From the NCBI GenBank assembly GCA_023425025.1, contig JAFADG010000018.1, forward strand, positions 1 to 64,000: 64,000 bases of DNA. Direction: 5' to 3'. Below, one piece after another: positions 7,672-16,718 of this stretch. The position numbers and the translations under genes were made by a program. The notes under the pieces were generated by a model that was not told the origin of the DNA, did no database searches, and saw only the letters and a program-made list of their open reading frames with translations. Every line of letters begins with the position of its first letter. Position 1 is the stretch's first letter. This DNA is from Bacillota bacterium. Lineage in GTDB: Bacteria > Bacillota > Clostridia > Christensenellales > Aristaeellaceae.

Positions 7672-9159
7672 ATGTATTGCCTGATTGTGGAAGATGAACG
7701 GCAGACCCGCGAGGGGCTCATGCGGCTCATCCCCTGGGCGCGTATCGGCATTAACCGGTTGGAATGCGCCGTCAGCGGTCGGGATGCGCTGGCAAAGATG
7801 CGCCTGGCCATGCCGGACCTGCTGCTCTGCGATATCCGCATGCCGCAGATGAACGGTGTGGATATGGTTGGCACGCTGCGCGAGGAAGGCAATCCGATCC
7901 CTGTCGTGTTTATGAGTGGATTTTCCGACAAGGAGTATCTGAAGGCCGCCATCCGCTACGGTGCGGTGGAGTATATTGAAAAGCCGATTTCGATCGACCA
8001 GCTGACAAACGTGCTGGCCGAGACGGTGCAGCGCCTGGGCAGTGAGCGGGTGCAGGCCGATCCACACCTGGCCACGCGCATAGCGCAGGGCGCAAGCCCC
8101 GAATCCACGCTGCGGCAGCACCTGATCGACATCGGCCATCCGTTGCTGACCGCCGGTTCTCTCTACGGCTGCCTGCTTGTACAACCGTCCGATAGCCCCG
8201 GCCTGTCCTTCATCCACCTGCGCTATCTGCTGAGCACCTGGGGATGGCCGATTCTGGTCGACCAGGAGTCGGCGCATCATCATATCCTCATCGCCGGACA
8301 GCATGGCGATGTCCAGCCTGATTTCGACGCGCTGATGATGCGGATCAATCAAAACGGCGGCGGCTATACCCTCGCGGTAGGCGCCCCTGTCCCAAGCATT
8401 GCCTGCCTGCCCGCATCCATGGAGGATGCGCGGCGCACCGCCATGCGCATCTATTTCGGCCGCGTGCCGGTGCTGCATACTGTGCCGCATGCGCCTGAAG
8501 AAGCGCAGGCACTGGCCGGCCGGTGCCTCAGGCATATGGTAGCCAGCATGGAGCGGCGGCAGTATCATGCCTTGCGCGACGGCCTGGAGGAACTGGGGGC
8601 GGCGCTGCAAAAAACCAGCGGCATCTATCCGGAGGATGTCCGCGCGATGCTGCAGCAGATACATGATGTGCTCCTGGACAACGTGTCCATCGCCATGCGT
8701 GCAGAGATCGAGCGGGACGGCGGCCTCAGAGGCCAGTGGAACACCGTCATGCAAAGCCAGCACCTTCGGGAGGCCATCGAGGCCACGCAGCGCTGGGTGG
8801 AATACTTGGTTGACCAGTATTTCGGCCTGATGGCCTACAACCCCGCGGTGATCCATGCCATCCGCCATATCAACGACCATTATGCCAAGCACATCACAAT
8901 GGATGATCTGGCGCGTGTCGCGTTCGTGTCCACGTCACACCTGTCATGCCTGTTCCGGCACGAGATCGGCAGCACGATCAAGCAGTATATCACCCAGATG
9001 CGGCTGGAGAAGGCACGCATACTGCTGCGCAGCCCCACGGCGCGCCTGGCGGACATTCCCTGCCAGGTCGGCATCCCAGATGCTTCCTATTTTGCCAAGC
9101 TTTTTCGCAAGGCGGAGGGCATCGCCCCTTCGGCCTATCGTGAAAAGCATTGCCCGTGA
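7672..9159 (+). CDS. two-component response regulator, REC plus AraC-type HTH
   Basis: Cytoplasmic regulator (495 residues) that receives phosphate from the kinase encoded next and probably activates the transporter operon at 11107. The N-terminal receiver domain (1-120) has the acidic pair VEDE near residue 6, the phospho-acceptor Asp in LLCDIRMPQMNG near 53 and Lys in EKPIS near 104. A long linker of unknown fold follows, and residues 390-495 are a two-helix-turn-helix AraC domain (MDDLARVAFVSTSHLSCLF). ATG 7672 has GGAGGTGG upstream. The stop overlaps the kinase start. This is the YesN type, usual beside YesM kinases and LplABC-type sugar transporters. Confidence 0.9.
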   Translation: MYCLIVEDERQTREGLMRLIPWARIGINRLECAVSGRDALAKMRLAMPDLLLCDIRMPQMNGVDMVGTLREEGNPIPVVFMSGFSDKEYLKAAIRYGAVEYIEKPISIDQLTNVLAETVQRLGSERVQADPHLATRIAQGASPESTLRQHLIDIGHPLLTAGSLYGCLLVQPSDSPGLSFIHLRYLLSTWGWPILVDQESAHHHILIAGQHGDVQPDFDALMMRINQNGGGYTLAVGAPVPSIACLPASMEDARRTAMRIYFGRVPVLHTVPHAPEEAQALAGRCLRHMVASMERRQYHALRDGLEELGAALQKTSGIYPEDVRAMLQQIHDVLLDNVSIAMRAEIERDGGLRGQWNTVMQSQHLREAIEATQRWVEYLVDQYFGLMAYNPAVIHAIRHINDHYAKHITMDDLARVAFVSTSHLSCLFRHEIGSTIKQYITQMRLEKARILLRSPTARLADIPCQVGIPDASYFAKLFRKAEGIAPSAYREKHCP

Positions 9160-10946
9160 GGGCGCGGGCAGCAAGGTTGCGGGGCTTTATCACCCGCCGC
9201 CTGGAGCGCATCTCCATCAGCCAGCGTACAATACTCACGTTCTTTGTTGTCATCATCATCTCCATCGGCCTGCTTGCGGCCTTCACATCCATGCGCACGG
9301 CAAGCGTGCTGTCCGAGGAGGTCATGTCCACAACAAGCCAGATGGTTGGGTCCACGGCACAGTCGATCGGCCGCCGCTTTGAGGAAGCCGTCCGTGTCGG
9401 TAATCTGGTGCTGCAGCAGAGCACAGTGATCAACGCCATGGAGCGCATGGCCTATGGCCATAACTATCCGCTGGCGGACCAGCTGGCCGACGCGCGCACC
9501 ATGGAAGACTTCGCCTACCGCTTGCAGTTCAGCCACAATCTGGTGCGCGTGCGCCTGCTGTTTCTGGGCGACTCGATCTACGTTAACGAAAACATCAACT
9601 TTTTCCCCCTCGGCCAGGCGGAGGCGGATCAGCTGTCCCAAAGCCGGCGGGCCGGGAACTATGTCGAGATCACCGAGTGCGTTTTTCCCTATGTGTTCCA
9701 GAAGGCGCAGCGTGTGTTCACGGTCAAAAGCATGCTGGAAACCCCCTATGATTTCTATGAGATCATGGGCGCGGCTGCAGTCGATATCAATGCAGAGGAG
9801 GTTTTTTCCCTTCTGCGCAAAATGGTCACATCCGACCACGAGGCCGTTGTCCTGCTTGACCAGGACGGCAATACCATCTACAGCGTTGGCGACGAAACGC
9901 TGGCCTCGATGGTCCCCGGCACGCAGCCGGACACCTGGCAGGTCACAGATGACAACACGGCGCTGCACTACACCACCATGATCAACGGCTTCGGCTGGTC
10001 GCTGTCCTTCCGCATCAACCGGGCGCAGCTTTTCTCGTCCGTGTCGCTCCTGCAGCGCGACCTCCTCTACGCGATGCTGGTCATCCTTGCTGGAGCATAT
10101 ATGCTGACGCTGGTGAGCAGCCGCATAACCGTGCGGCGCATTCGCAGCCTGGCCAACGCCATGGAGCGCGTGCGTGACGGGGATCTGGATTTCCGCGTGC
10201 CGGAGGGTGGCAGCAACGAGGTTAGTGTGCTGGAGCACAGCTTCAACTACCTGCTGGACGTGCTGCACGAGATGCTCGAGAATAAGACGCAGGACCGCCT
10301 GGCGCTGCAGAACGCGCGCATCCGGCTGCTGCAGTCGCAGATACAGCCGCATTTCCTGTACAATACGCTTGACCTGATCAGCTGGCGCCTGCTGCTGCAT
10401 GACGACCACGAGGGCAGCCGTCTGGTGCAGGCGCTGGCGCAATTCTACAAGATTGGCCTCAGCCGGGGGCGGGACCTGATCACGCTGCATGACGAGCTGC
10501 AGCATGTGCAGCTGTATGTCGAGATTCAGAATTTCCGCCTGGATAACCGGGTGCGCCTGTCGATACAGGTCGACGGGGCGATGCTCGTTCAGCTGCTGCC
10601 CGGCAATCTGCTGCAGCCACTGGTGGAAAACGCGATCCAGCACGGCATCCTCGAGAGCGAGACCTCCGAAGGTATCGTCAGCATTACTGCACGCAGCCTG
10701 GGGGATTCGTTCGTCATCGATATTGAGGACGACGGCATCGGGGTGGATGCAGCGCGCATGGACGACCTGGTCACCCGCCAGGAAGGCCATCATTTCGGCG
10801 TCTGGAACATTCAGCAGCGTATCCAGCTATTGTACGGCGCTGCGTTTGGCCTGGCCTATGGCGCATCCGCCTTGGGCGGTGTGAAGGCCACCATCACCAT
10901 GCCGCGCAACACGCGCAGCGAGCATCTGATGCAGCGGGACGGATGA
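9156..10946 (+). CDS. YesM-type sensor histidine kinase
   Basis: Membrane sensor kinase of 596 residues. One membrane segment lies at about 26-45, then an extracytoplasmic sensing region, a second segment at about 302-322, and a HAMP linker. The His_kinase domain holds the phospho-acceptor His in QIQPHFLYNTLD near 399, and an HATPase_c domain has LVENAIQHGI near 490, DDGIGV and GVWNIQQRI. The start is a GTG at 9156 overlapping the regulator stop as GTGA; a TTG at 9150 is an alternative. The ligand is probably a carbohydrate, judging by the transporter that follows. Confidence 0.88.
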   Translation: MRARAARLRGFITRRLERISISQRTILTFFVVIIISIGLLAAFTSMRTASVLSEEVMSTTSQMVGSTAQSIGRRFEEAVRVGNLVLQQSTVINAMERMAYGHNYPLADQLADARTMEDFAYRLQFSHNLVRVRLLFLGDSIYVNENINFFPLGQAEADQLSQSRRAGNYVEITECVFPYVFQKAQRVFTVKSMLETPYDFYEIMGAAAVDINAEEVFSLLRKMVTSDHEAVVLLDQDGNTIYSVGDETLASMVPGTQPDTWQVTDDNTALHYTTMINGFGWSLSFRINRAQLFSSVSLLQRDLLYAMLVILAGAYMLTLVSSRITVRRIRSLANAMERVRDGDLDFRVPEGGSNEVSVLEHSFNYLLDVLHEMLENKTQDRLALQNARIRLLQSQIQPHFLYNTLDLISWRLLLHDDHEGSRLVQALAQFYKIGLSRGRDLITLHDELQHVQLYVEIQNFRLDNRVRLSIQVDGAMLVQLLPGNLLQPLVENAIQHGILESETSEGIVSITARSLGDSFVIDIEDDGIGVDAARMDDLVTRQEGHHFGVWNIQQRIQLLYGAAFGLAYGASALGGVKATITMPRNTRSEHLMQRDG

Positions 10947-10966
10947 CCGCGAGAAGACGCCATGCG

Positions 10967-11010
10967 ACATGGGATTGCTTCGTTTTGCACGAAATAATCC
11001 CGTGTTTTTT
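10967..11010 (+). terminator. terminator after the kinase gene
   Basis: Ten-bp stem (10967-10976 with 10996-11005, one G-U pair) with an inner TTCGT/ACGAA helix, followed by six T residues to 11010. It separates regulation from transport genes. Confidence 0.75.
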
Positions 11011-11033
11011 ATATGGAATCGTTGATTTTTCCG

Positions 11034-11063
11034 TTGCTTTCCGATTGTGCTCTGATATATAAT
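11034..11063 (+). promoter_or_regulatory. promoter of the sugar ABC transporter operon
   Basis: TTGCTT (11034-11039), 18-base spacer, TATAAT (11058-11063), about 43 bases before the first permease ATG. An AraC-type activator site would be expected upstream but is not obvious. Confidence 0.55.
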
Positions 11064-11106
11064 CGGGCAATCAAGAGACTTTCCGGCGGAAGGGAAGGGT
11101 GTCCAG

Positions 11107-12075
11107 ATGATACGCGGCGCACAAGGCACCGTACCGGAGCATATCAGGAAGAGCCCGTTCGGCGCATACTTCCGGCGCAATTACGATCTATACCTGCTGC
11201 TGATTCCTGGGCTGCTTTATGCGCTGGTGTTCAAGCTTCTGCCGCTGCTGGGCATCTCTATCGCGTTTGTCGATTACAACATGTTTGCTTCAACCAACCC
11301 TGTCAAAGCCATCCTTGCCAGCGATTATGTCGGCCTGGAGAATTTCGCGCGGGTATTCCGCAAGGCGGATTTTCTACAGGCGCTGCAAAACACGTTCACC
11401 ATCAGCTTTATGAAGATCCTCGTGCTCTTTCCGATGCCGATCATTTTCGCACTGATCATCCACTCTCTGCGCAACCGCATCTTCAAACGCACTGTGCAGA
11501 CGATCATCTATATCCCGCATTTCTTCTCCTGGGTCGTCGTCTCCGGTATTTTTATGTCCATCCTCTCCAGCACGGGCATCGTCAACAAGGCGCTGATAGG
11601 TGCGGGGCTCGTGCAGGAGCCGGTGCTATTCTTTATGCACCAGAGCATCTTCCGCTGGCTGCTGGTATTCACGGATGGCTGGAAGGAGGTCGGCTGGAGC
11701 ACGATCGTATACCTAGCGGCACTCTCCGGCGTCGATCAGGAGCTCTACGAGGCTGCCGTCATCGACGGTGCGCGCAAGTTCCAGCAGTTGATCTACATCA
11801 CCATCCCATCGATCATGTCAACGATCATCCTGATGCTCGTCATGCGCGTAGGCAGCGTAATGGACGCGGGTTTCGGGCAGATTTTGGTCATGTACAACCC
11901 CACGGTATATAAGGTGTCCGATATCATCCAGACCTACGTCTATCGCGTTGGCCTTGGCAAGATGGACTTTAGCCTGGGAACGGCTGTCGGCCTGTTCAAC
12001 TCGGTGGTGGCGTTTGTGCTGGTGTTGAGCACGAACCTGTTCAGCCGCCGCATGGCCGGCCGCAGCATCTGGTAA
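11107..12075 (+). CDS. LplB-type carbohydrate ABC transporter permease
   Basis: First of two membrane subunits of a CUT1-family sugar importer (322 residues). Six hydrophobic segments are visible and the cytoplasmic EAA loop reads LYEAAVIDGARKFQQLIYIT. GGAAGGG precedes ATG 11107. The operon has no ATPase gene, usual for this type, which borrows a shared MsmK/MsmX-like ATPase encoded elsewhere. Substrate is likely an oligosaccharide or uronide; this cannot be fixed from sequence. Confidence 0.9.
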   Translation: MIRGAQGTVPEHIRKSPFGAYFRRNYDLYLLLIPGLLYALVFKLLPLLGISIAFVDYNMFASTNPVKAILASDYVGLENFARVFRKADFLQALQNTFTISFMKILVLFPMPIIFALIIHSLRNRIFKRTVQTIIYIPHFFSWVVVSGIFMSILSSTGIVNKALIGAGLVQEPVLFFMHQSIFRWLLVFTDGWKEVGWSTIVYLAALSGVDQELYEAAVIDGARKFQQLIYITIPSIMSTIILMLVMRVGSVMDAGFGQILVMYNPTVYKVSDIIQTYVYRVGLGKMDFSLGTAVGLFNSVVAFVLVLSTNLFSRRMAGRSIW

Positions 12076-12087
12076 GGGGAGACAAGC

Positions 12088-12987
12088 ATGGTAACAAGAA
12101 GAAGGCCTTATGAATATGGCATTGATGCGCTCAGGTATCTGATCATGGTCATCTTCGCCCTGACGACCTTGTTGCCGTTTATCAACCTGATTGCAAAGTC
12201 GTTCTCCGGCGAAGGCCCGGTCATTGCCGGACAGGTATCCTTCTGGCCTCTGCAGCCGACGCTGCAGACCTACCGCTACGTGCTAAAGGGCAATGCGTTC
12301 TTCAATGCCCTGGGTGTGTCGGTGATCATCACGTTCATCGGCTCGCTGGGATCGGTTATCATTACGGCGATGGCGGCATATCCGCTGTCCCGTTCGGGCT
12401 TGCGCGGGCGCAGGGGCCTCCTGTACCTGTGGGTGTTCATCTGGCTGTTTAACGGCGGCATGGTGCCCAACTACATGCTGATCCGCTCCCTGGGCATCAT
12501 GGATTCACTGCCCGCCCTGATCCTCCCACACCTGGTCAGCGTGTACAATATGTTCCTGATCAAGAACTATTTCGAATCACTCCCCGACAGCCTGGAGGAG
12601 GCCGCCCGTATCGACGGGGCCAGCAACCTGCGCGTGCTGTTCCAAATTATCCTGCCCGTGTCCCTGCCAATGCTGGCGACGATCACGCTCTTTTATGCCG
12701 TAGCCTATTGGAACGATTATTTCACGGCTCGCATGTATATCACCACGCCCGCCAACCGCCCCATGCAGCTGTATCTCTTTGATCTGATCAACAACGCGCT
12801 GCAAATCATGAACCAGGGTGCGGGCGGAGATACTGGCGCAATCAACGCCGACGACATCATGAACCTCACAGCCGAGTCGGTGCGCGCGGCGGCTATCACC
12901 CTGTCGACAATTCCGATCCTGATGGTCTACCCGTTCCTGCAAAAATACTTTGTCACCGGCATCGTCGTCGGTTCCGTCAAAGGCTGA
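12088..12987 (+). CDS. YtcP/LplC-type carbohydrate ABC transporter permease
   Basis: Second membrane subunit (299 residues, six segments). The EAA motif is LEEAARIDGASNLRVLFQII. It starts 12 bases after the first permease with GGGGAG six bases upstream of ATG 12088 and ends VVGSVKG, the usual C-terminus of this family. Works with the preceding permease and the binding protein that follows. Confidence 0.9.
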   Translation: MVTRRRPYEYGIDALRYLIMVIFALTTLLPFINLIAKSFSGEGPVIAGQVSFWPLQPTLQTYRYVLKGNAFFNALGVSVIITFIGSLGSVIITAMAAYPLSRSGLRGRRGLLYLWVFIWLFNGGMVPNYMLIRSLGIMDSLPALILPHLVSVYNMFLIKNYFESLPDSLEEAARIDGASNLRVLFQIILPVSLPMLATITLFYAVAYWNDYFTARMYITTPANRPMQLYLFDLINNALQIMNQGAGGDTGAINADDIMNLTAESVRAAAITLSTIPILMVYPFLQKYFVTGIVVGSVKG

Positions 12988-13042
12988 TCCCGTTTCGTAA
13001 CTGGGCGATGCCCAGCGATAAATAGAAAAGGAGGCTTGTTTC

Positions 13043-14524
13043 ATGAAGAAGTTCCTGGCGATCCTGATGATTCTGGCACTCTGCCTGCCGATGGCGTCCA
13101 TCGCCGCAGCGGGGGAGTACAAAGGCGAGCTGAAGTACATGCTGGCCTACCAGGCCACCGACCCCAACGAGGAACCCCCGGCAAAGAAGCTCGAGGAGTT
13201 GACGGGCTACAAGGTGACATATTACATGCTTCCGTCCGAAGGCGCGGATGAGAAGCTGAACCTTGAGCTGAGCTCCGGTGCGGAATACGATGTTATCCGC
13301 ATCAGCAAGAGCCAGTTTAGCACATTGGCGGCCAAGGGTGCGTTCGTCGACCTGGCGCCGTATCTGGCGAACACTGTCAACCTCAAGAACATCATGAGCG
13401 AGCAAGAGTGGGCTGCCGCCGCCATCGACGGCAAGATATACGGCATTCCGCAGTTCGATGCCTACTATGTCAACGGCGGCATCATCTACAACACGCGCAT
13501 GTGGCTTGACGCTGGCTTTGATCTTAAAGACCGCGGCGAGAACCGCCAGCTGACGATGAGTGAATTCCTGGACATCCTGCGCAAAGTCAAGGCAAACGAA
13601 GGTGTCATCCCATTCGTGGGCAATACTGCCATGAGCGAGGTCATCGCCTCGGCGTTTGGCATCGTACGCCACGACTGGCAGCCTGATGCGGACGGCACGA
13701 TCACCTACCGCTTCCTGCATAAAAACATGAAAGACTATATCTCCTTCATGCATACGCTGTGGTCCGAGGGCCTCATCGACGTCGAGTGGCCGGTCAACAA
13801 GGGAGAGAATGTCAACGAGAAGTTCACCTCTGGCAAGGCGTCCGCCATGTTCGTCCACTGGGCCAGCACGACCTCCATCGAGGCCGCGCTGATGGACGCC
13901 ACCGGCGATACGGCTGACTATCTCTTCCCGGTCTCCAGCGATGACGGGCAGGTCAAGTTTGGCTCCAACGCAGGCGTGGGAAACTTCGGTGCGATTCCCA
14001 AAACAAGCAAGAAGGTGGAGCAGGTCATTGATTATCTTGACACCCGCGCTGATTTCAAGGTTTTTGAGGAGTCGTTCCTCGGCGTGCAGGGCGAGCAGTG
14101 GGAATTCCGTGACACGGACGGCGACGGCGTGATGGAATACTGGCCGCTGCTGGGCGAGGAGCATAACCCGGGCTTCACCGCGTGGTTCAACGGCCACTAC
14201 TTCAACATGGTCAACAGCCCCGAGAGCTTCACAACGCTGTGGCTCTGCCGCGTCCGCAAGGGTGAGGTGCAATACAATGCCACGATGAAGACGAATGCGT
14301 TCCCCAAGGAGAACTGGGTTGACGACGCGCTGGCCTATGCCCCGCCGATCGAGTCCGTCTCCCGTTACGCCCAGTCCCTCAAGGCGTTCACTGACGATTA
14401 CATCGTCGAGTGCATTGCGGGCACCCGTTCTATCGACGAGTATGAACAAGTCGTTGCCGAGTTCCTCGCCGATGGCGGCCAGGAAATGATCGATGACGTG
14501 AACGCGTATCTTGCTGGCCTCTGA
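13043..14524 (+). CDS. extracellular solute-binding protein of sugar ABC transporter
   Basis: Captures the sugar outside the cell and passes it to the two permeases. The 493-residue protein has an N-terminal signal sequence (about residues 1-22) and the mature length of LplA/family 1 binding proteins, with the family stretch TGYKVTYYMLP near residue 53. GGAGG precedes ATG 13043. Oddity: there is no lipobox Cys after the signal (the only early Cys, residue 14, sits inside the hydrophobic core), whereas such proteins are normally lipoproteins in Gram-positives. Cleavage by signal peptidase I at IAAAG-E would leave it unanchored unless it binds the cell surface otherwise. Confidence 0.85.
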   Translation: MKKFLAILMILALCLPMASIAAAGEYKGELKYMLAYQATDPNEEPPAKKLEELTGYKVTYYMLPSEGADEKLNLELSSGAEYDVIRISKSQFSTLAAKGAFVDLAPYLANTVNLKNIMSEQEWAAAAIDGKIYGIPQFDAYYVNGGIIYNTRMWLDAGFDLKDRGENRQLTMSEFLDILRKVKANEGVIPFVGNTAMSEVIASAFGIVRHDWQPDADGTITYRFLHKNMKDYISFMHTLWSEGLIDVEWPVNKGENVNEKFTSGKASAMFVHWASTTSIEAALMDATGDTADYLFPVSSDDGQVKFGSNAGVGNFGAIPKTSKKVEQVIDYLDTRADFKVFEESFLGVQGEQWEFRDTDGDGVMEYWPLLGEEHNPGFTAWFNGHYFNMVNSPESFTTLWLCRVRKGEVQYNATMKTNAFPKENWVDDALAYAPPIESVSRYAQSLKAFTDDYIVECIAGTRSIDEYEQVVAEFLADGGQEMIDDVNAYLAGL

Positions 14525-14546
14525 CCGTTCATCAAAACAACCCAAC

Positions 14547-14572
14547 ATGGCCGCCGGGGATCCGGCGGCCAT
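14547..14572 (+). other. stable intercistronic stem-loop
   Basis: Perfect 11-bp GC-rich stem (14547-14557 with 14562-14572, loop GGAT) with no T tract. Placed just after the binding-protein gene, it probably protects that mRNA segment from 3' decay, allowing more binding protein than downstream oxidoreductase. Attenuation is possible too. Confidence 0.55.
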
Positions 14573-14592
14573 ATCAACAGGAGGAAGAAACC

Positions 14593-15906
14593 ATGCCATC
14601 GATGATCTATTCGCGCGAAATCCCGATTCGTTACGACGTGGATGTGTTCGTGGCGGGAGGTGGCCCCGCCGGCTGCGCCGCCGCCATCGCCGCCGCCCGC
14701 CAGGGTGCGAAGGTATTTCTGGCCGAGGGGCAGGCCTGCCTGGGCGGCCTGGGCACAGCGGGCCTCGTGCCGGCGTATATGACCTTCGGCGACGGGAAAA
14801 ACTTTCTGGCCGCTGCGCTGGGACGCGAGATCCTCGAACGCCTGTGGAAGTATGGCGGCGAAGCGTATGCCCATTCGCATACGCTTTCGATCAAGGTGGA
14901 GGCACTCAAACGCGTCTATGACGACATGCTGGCCGAAGCGGGCGCGGATTTCGTACTGCACACACAGCTGATCGACGTCCAGATGGAAGGTGACAGGATC
15001 GATTTTTGCGTGCTGGCCGGCAAGAGCGGCATCTACGGCGTACGCGCCAAGATCTATATCGACGGTACCGGCGACGCGGATCTGGCCTGCTGGGCCGGCG
15101 TACCCTGTGATAAGGGCGACGACAAGGGCAACATGATGGCTGGAACGCTCTGCGCCCTATGGTCAAACATCGACTGGGCGCGCGTGCGCAAGCCGGATGA
15201 CGCGAAAATGGAAGAAGCATACAACGACGGCGTCTTTAAGAAGCTGGACCGGCACCTACCAGGTATGTGGAAAATCTCCGACGACATCGGCGGCAGCAAC
15301 GCGGGCCATGGCTATGGCGTTGATGGCACAGATGAGCGCTCACTGACGGAGGGGCTGGTTTACACCCGCAGGCTGTATGACCAATACGAGGCGTATTACA
15401 AGAAATATCTGCCCGGCTATGAGAACATGGAGTTGATCACCACCGCGTCACTGCTGGGCATCCGGGAAACCCGGCGCATTCGGGGCGAATACCGGCTCGT
15501 GCTCAACGATTTCCTCACGCAGGCGACGTTTGATGATGAAATCGGCCGCTTTGCCTACCCGGTGGATATCCATGCCAGCGACAACTCCCAGGAAAGCTAT
15601 AACAAGTTCCACCAGGAACACCATGGCTACCGCTACAAGGCAGGCGAGAGCTACGGCGTGCCCTACAGGATCATCGTGCCGCAGAAAATCGAGAATTTGC
15701 TCGTCGCCGGACGGAGTGTCAGCACCGACCGTCCGATGCAATCGTCCATCCGCGTGATGCCCGGCTGCTACATCACCGGCCAGGCTGCGGGCGTCGCCGC
15801 TGTGCAGTGTGTGCGAACTGGCGTCACCCCGCGCACAGTCGATGTGAAGGCCGTGCAAAGGGTGCTCAAGGATATGGGGATGTATCTGCCTAATTACAGG
15901 GGTTGA
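14593..15906 (+). CDS. FAD-dependent oxidoreductase (FAD_oxidored family)
   Basis: Cytoplasmic flavoprotein of 437 residues. The N-terminal Rossmann FAD motif is VFVAGGGPAGCAAAIAAARQ (about 18-37) with the ADP-ribose acidic residue in VFLAEG. YIDGTGDADLACWAG near 154 and the FAD-binding tail with QSSIRVMPGCYITGQAAG near 380 complete the fold. GGAGG precedes ATG 14593. It is the last gene of the sugar operon and probably oxidises or reduces a catabolic intermediate. The exact reaction is not recognisable. Confidence 0.82.
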   Translation: MPSMIYSREIPIRYDVDVFVAGGGPAGCAAAIAAARQGAKVFLAEGQACLGGLGTAGLVPAYMTFGDGKNFLAAALGREILERLWKYGGEAYAHSHTLSIKVEALKRVYDDMLAEAGADFVLHTQLIDVQMEGDRIDFCVLAGKSGIYGVRAKIYIDGTGDADLACWAGVPCDKGDDKGNMMAGTLCALWSNIDWARVRKPDDAKMEEAYNDGVFKKLDRHLPGMWKISDDIGGSNAGHGYGVDGTDERSLTEGLVYTRRLYDQYEAYYKKYLPGYENMELITTASLLGIRETRRIRGEYRLVLNDFLTQATFDDEIGRFAYPVDIHASDNSQESYNKFHQEHHGYRYKAGESYGVPYRIIVPQKIENLLVAGRSVSTDRPMQSSIRVMPGCYITGQAAGVAAVQCVRTGVTPRTVDVKAVQRVLKDMGMYLPNYRG

Positions 15907-16152
15907 CATAAAAACAAGAGATAACAGGGCAGCAACGATCGTGTGATAGTGATCCATGGCGAGAACAAGGCATCAGAAAACGATGCCTCCTTCTCGTCGC
16001 GGGTCACTATTTGTCAACGATGCGCCGGCGGCTCCGGAAGGCTGCCGCCAGGCCCGGGAGTGTTATGGTTTCCCGCTGCCACGCTGCCCGGCCTGCTTCT
16101 TCCGGGCGGATGCAGCTGGTACGGCATCTCGCGCGCATCCTGCTACCGCTGA
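15907..16152. other. gap with a long imperfect dyad
   Basis: No gene is supported. A long dyad at 15946-16010 (arms ATAGTGATCC and GGGTCACTAT with inner CGAGAA/TTCTCG and GGCATC/GATGCC helices) is flanked by GTTGACA (15902-15908) and TGTCAAC (16012-16018). It may be the operon terminator or a small palindromic repeat. The remaining bases, to 16152, read as further decayed downstream sequence of the hydrolase. Confidence 0.5.
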
Positions 16153-16718
16153 TCATCCCTTCTTTTGTGACGGCAGGCGTGCGCTGCGGGGAGAAGCGGT
16201 GTGTTTGGAGGGCGCTGTATGCATCAGTACAGACGGGCACTTGATCAGCGGAAGCGTTGGCATGCCTGAATCCATTGTGCCAGCACGACGACGCGCATGG
16301 TATCCTGCGCATAGGCAGCGAGCCACGCGGCCAGCAGCCCGCAGGAAGAGTGGCCGGACACTATGGCCGGCTGGCCGATGACATTGCGGATGAACCATGC
16401 CAGCGCCTCGCCGTTTGTCTTGGCGGTGTACAACCCAGGATCTTTGTTGGAGCCGCCATGACCGTAGCAGTCCGCGGCATAAGCATGGAACGTTTCCGCC
16501 AGCCTGGGTAACACAGGCGCGTAGTCCTCCCGGGATACCGTCGGGTCGTGAATCAGCAGCAGCAGCGGCGTGCCAGTCGACTGGCTTTCGTCCTCTGTGG
16601 CTATCGCGCCCTTCTTGCCTTTTCCCTTGTGTGCGGGCTTCTTGGCGAGCTCGCTATCCTCGGGCTGCGCCTCGGTTTCCACCGGGGTTTCCATGCTCTC
16701 TGGCTCTGCTGTGATCAC
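16153..16718 (-). pseudogene. broken alpha/beta hydrolase
   Basis: The frame from 16718 encodes a Lys/Ala/Glu-rich leader and then an alpha/beta-hydrolase core (LLLLIHDPTVSREDYAPVL, AADCYGHGGS, VIGQPAIVSGHSSCGLLAAW). It then runs into VLAQWIQACQRFR and stops at 16245. In another frame just beyond, the sequence continues with the family's late strand (PLIKCPSVLMHT) before stopping at 16153. So the lid region is deleted and the frame broken. The nucleophile elbow is also damaged (HSSCG for expected HSSGG). It is a relic. Confidence 0.72.

Noticed and set aside
7447..8892. 481-codon minus-strand open frame
   Set aside because: Shadow of the response regulator gene; no start signal and no domain.
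9135..10793. Long open frame of about 550 codons on the minus strand
   Set aside because: It lies entirely antisense to the YesM-type kinase, whose domains and motifs are complete; the GC-rich third positions create the shadow frame.
14547..14572. GC hairpin after the binding-protein gene as a terminator
   Set aside because: There is no T tract and a gene with a good ribosome site follows closely, so it is listed as an mRNA stem-loop instead.
12977..14599. 540-codon minus-strand open frame
   Set aside because: Antisense to the solute-binding protein gene, which has a signal peptide, ribosome site and family motifs. The antisense protein resembles nothing.
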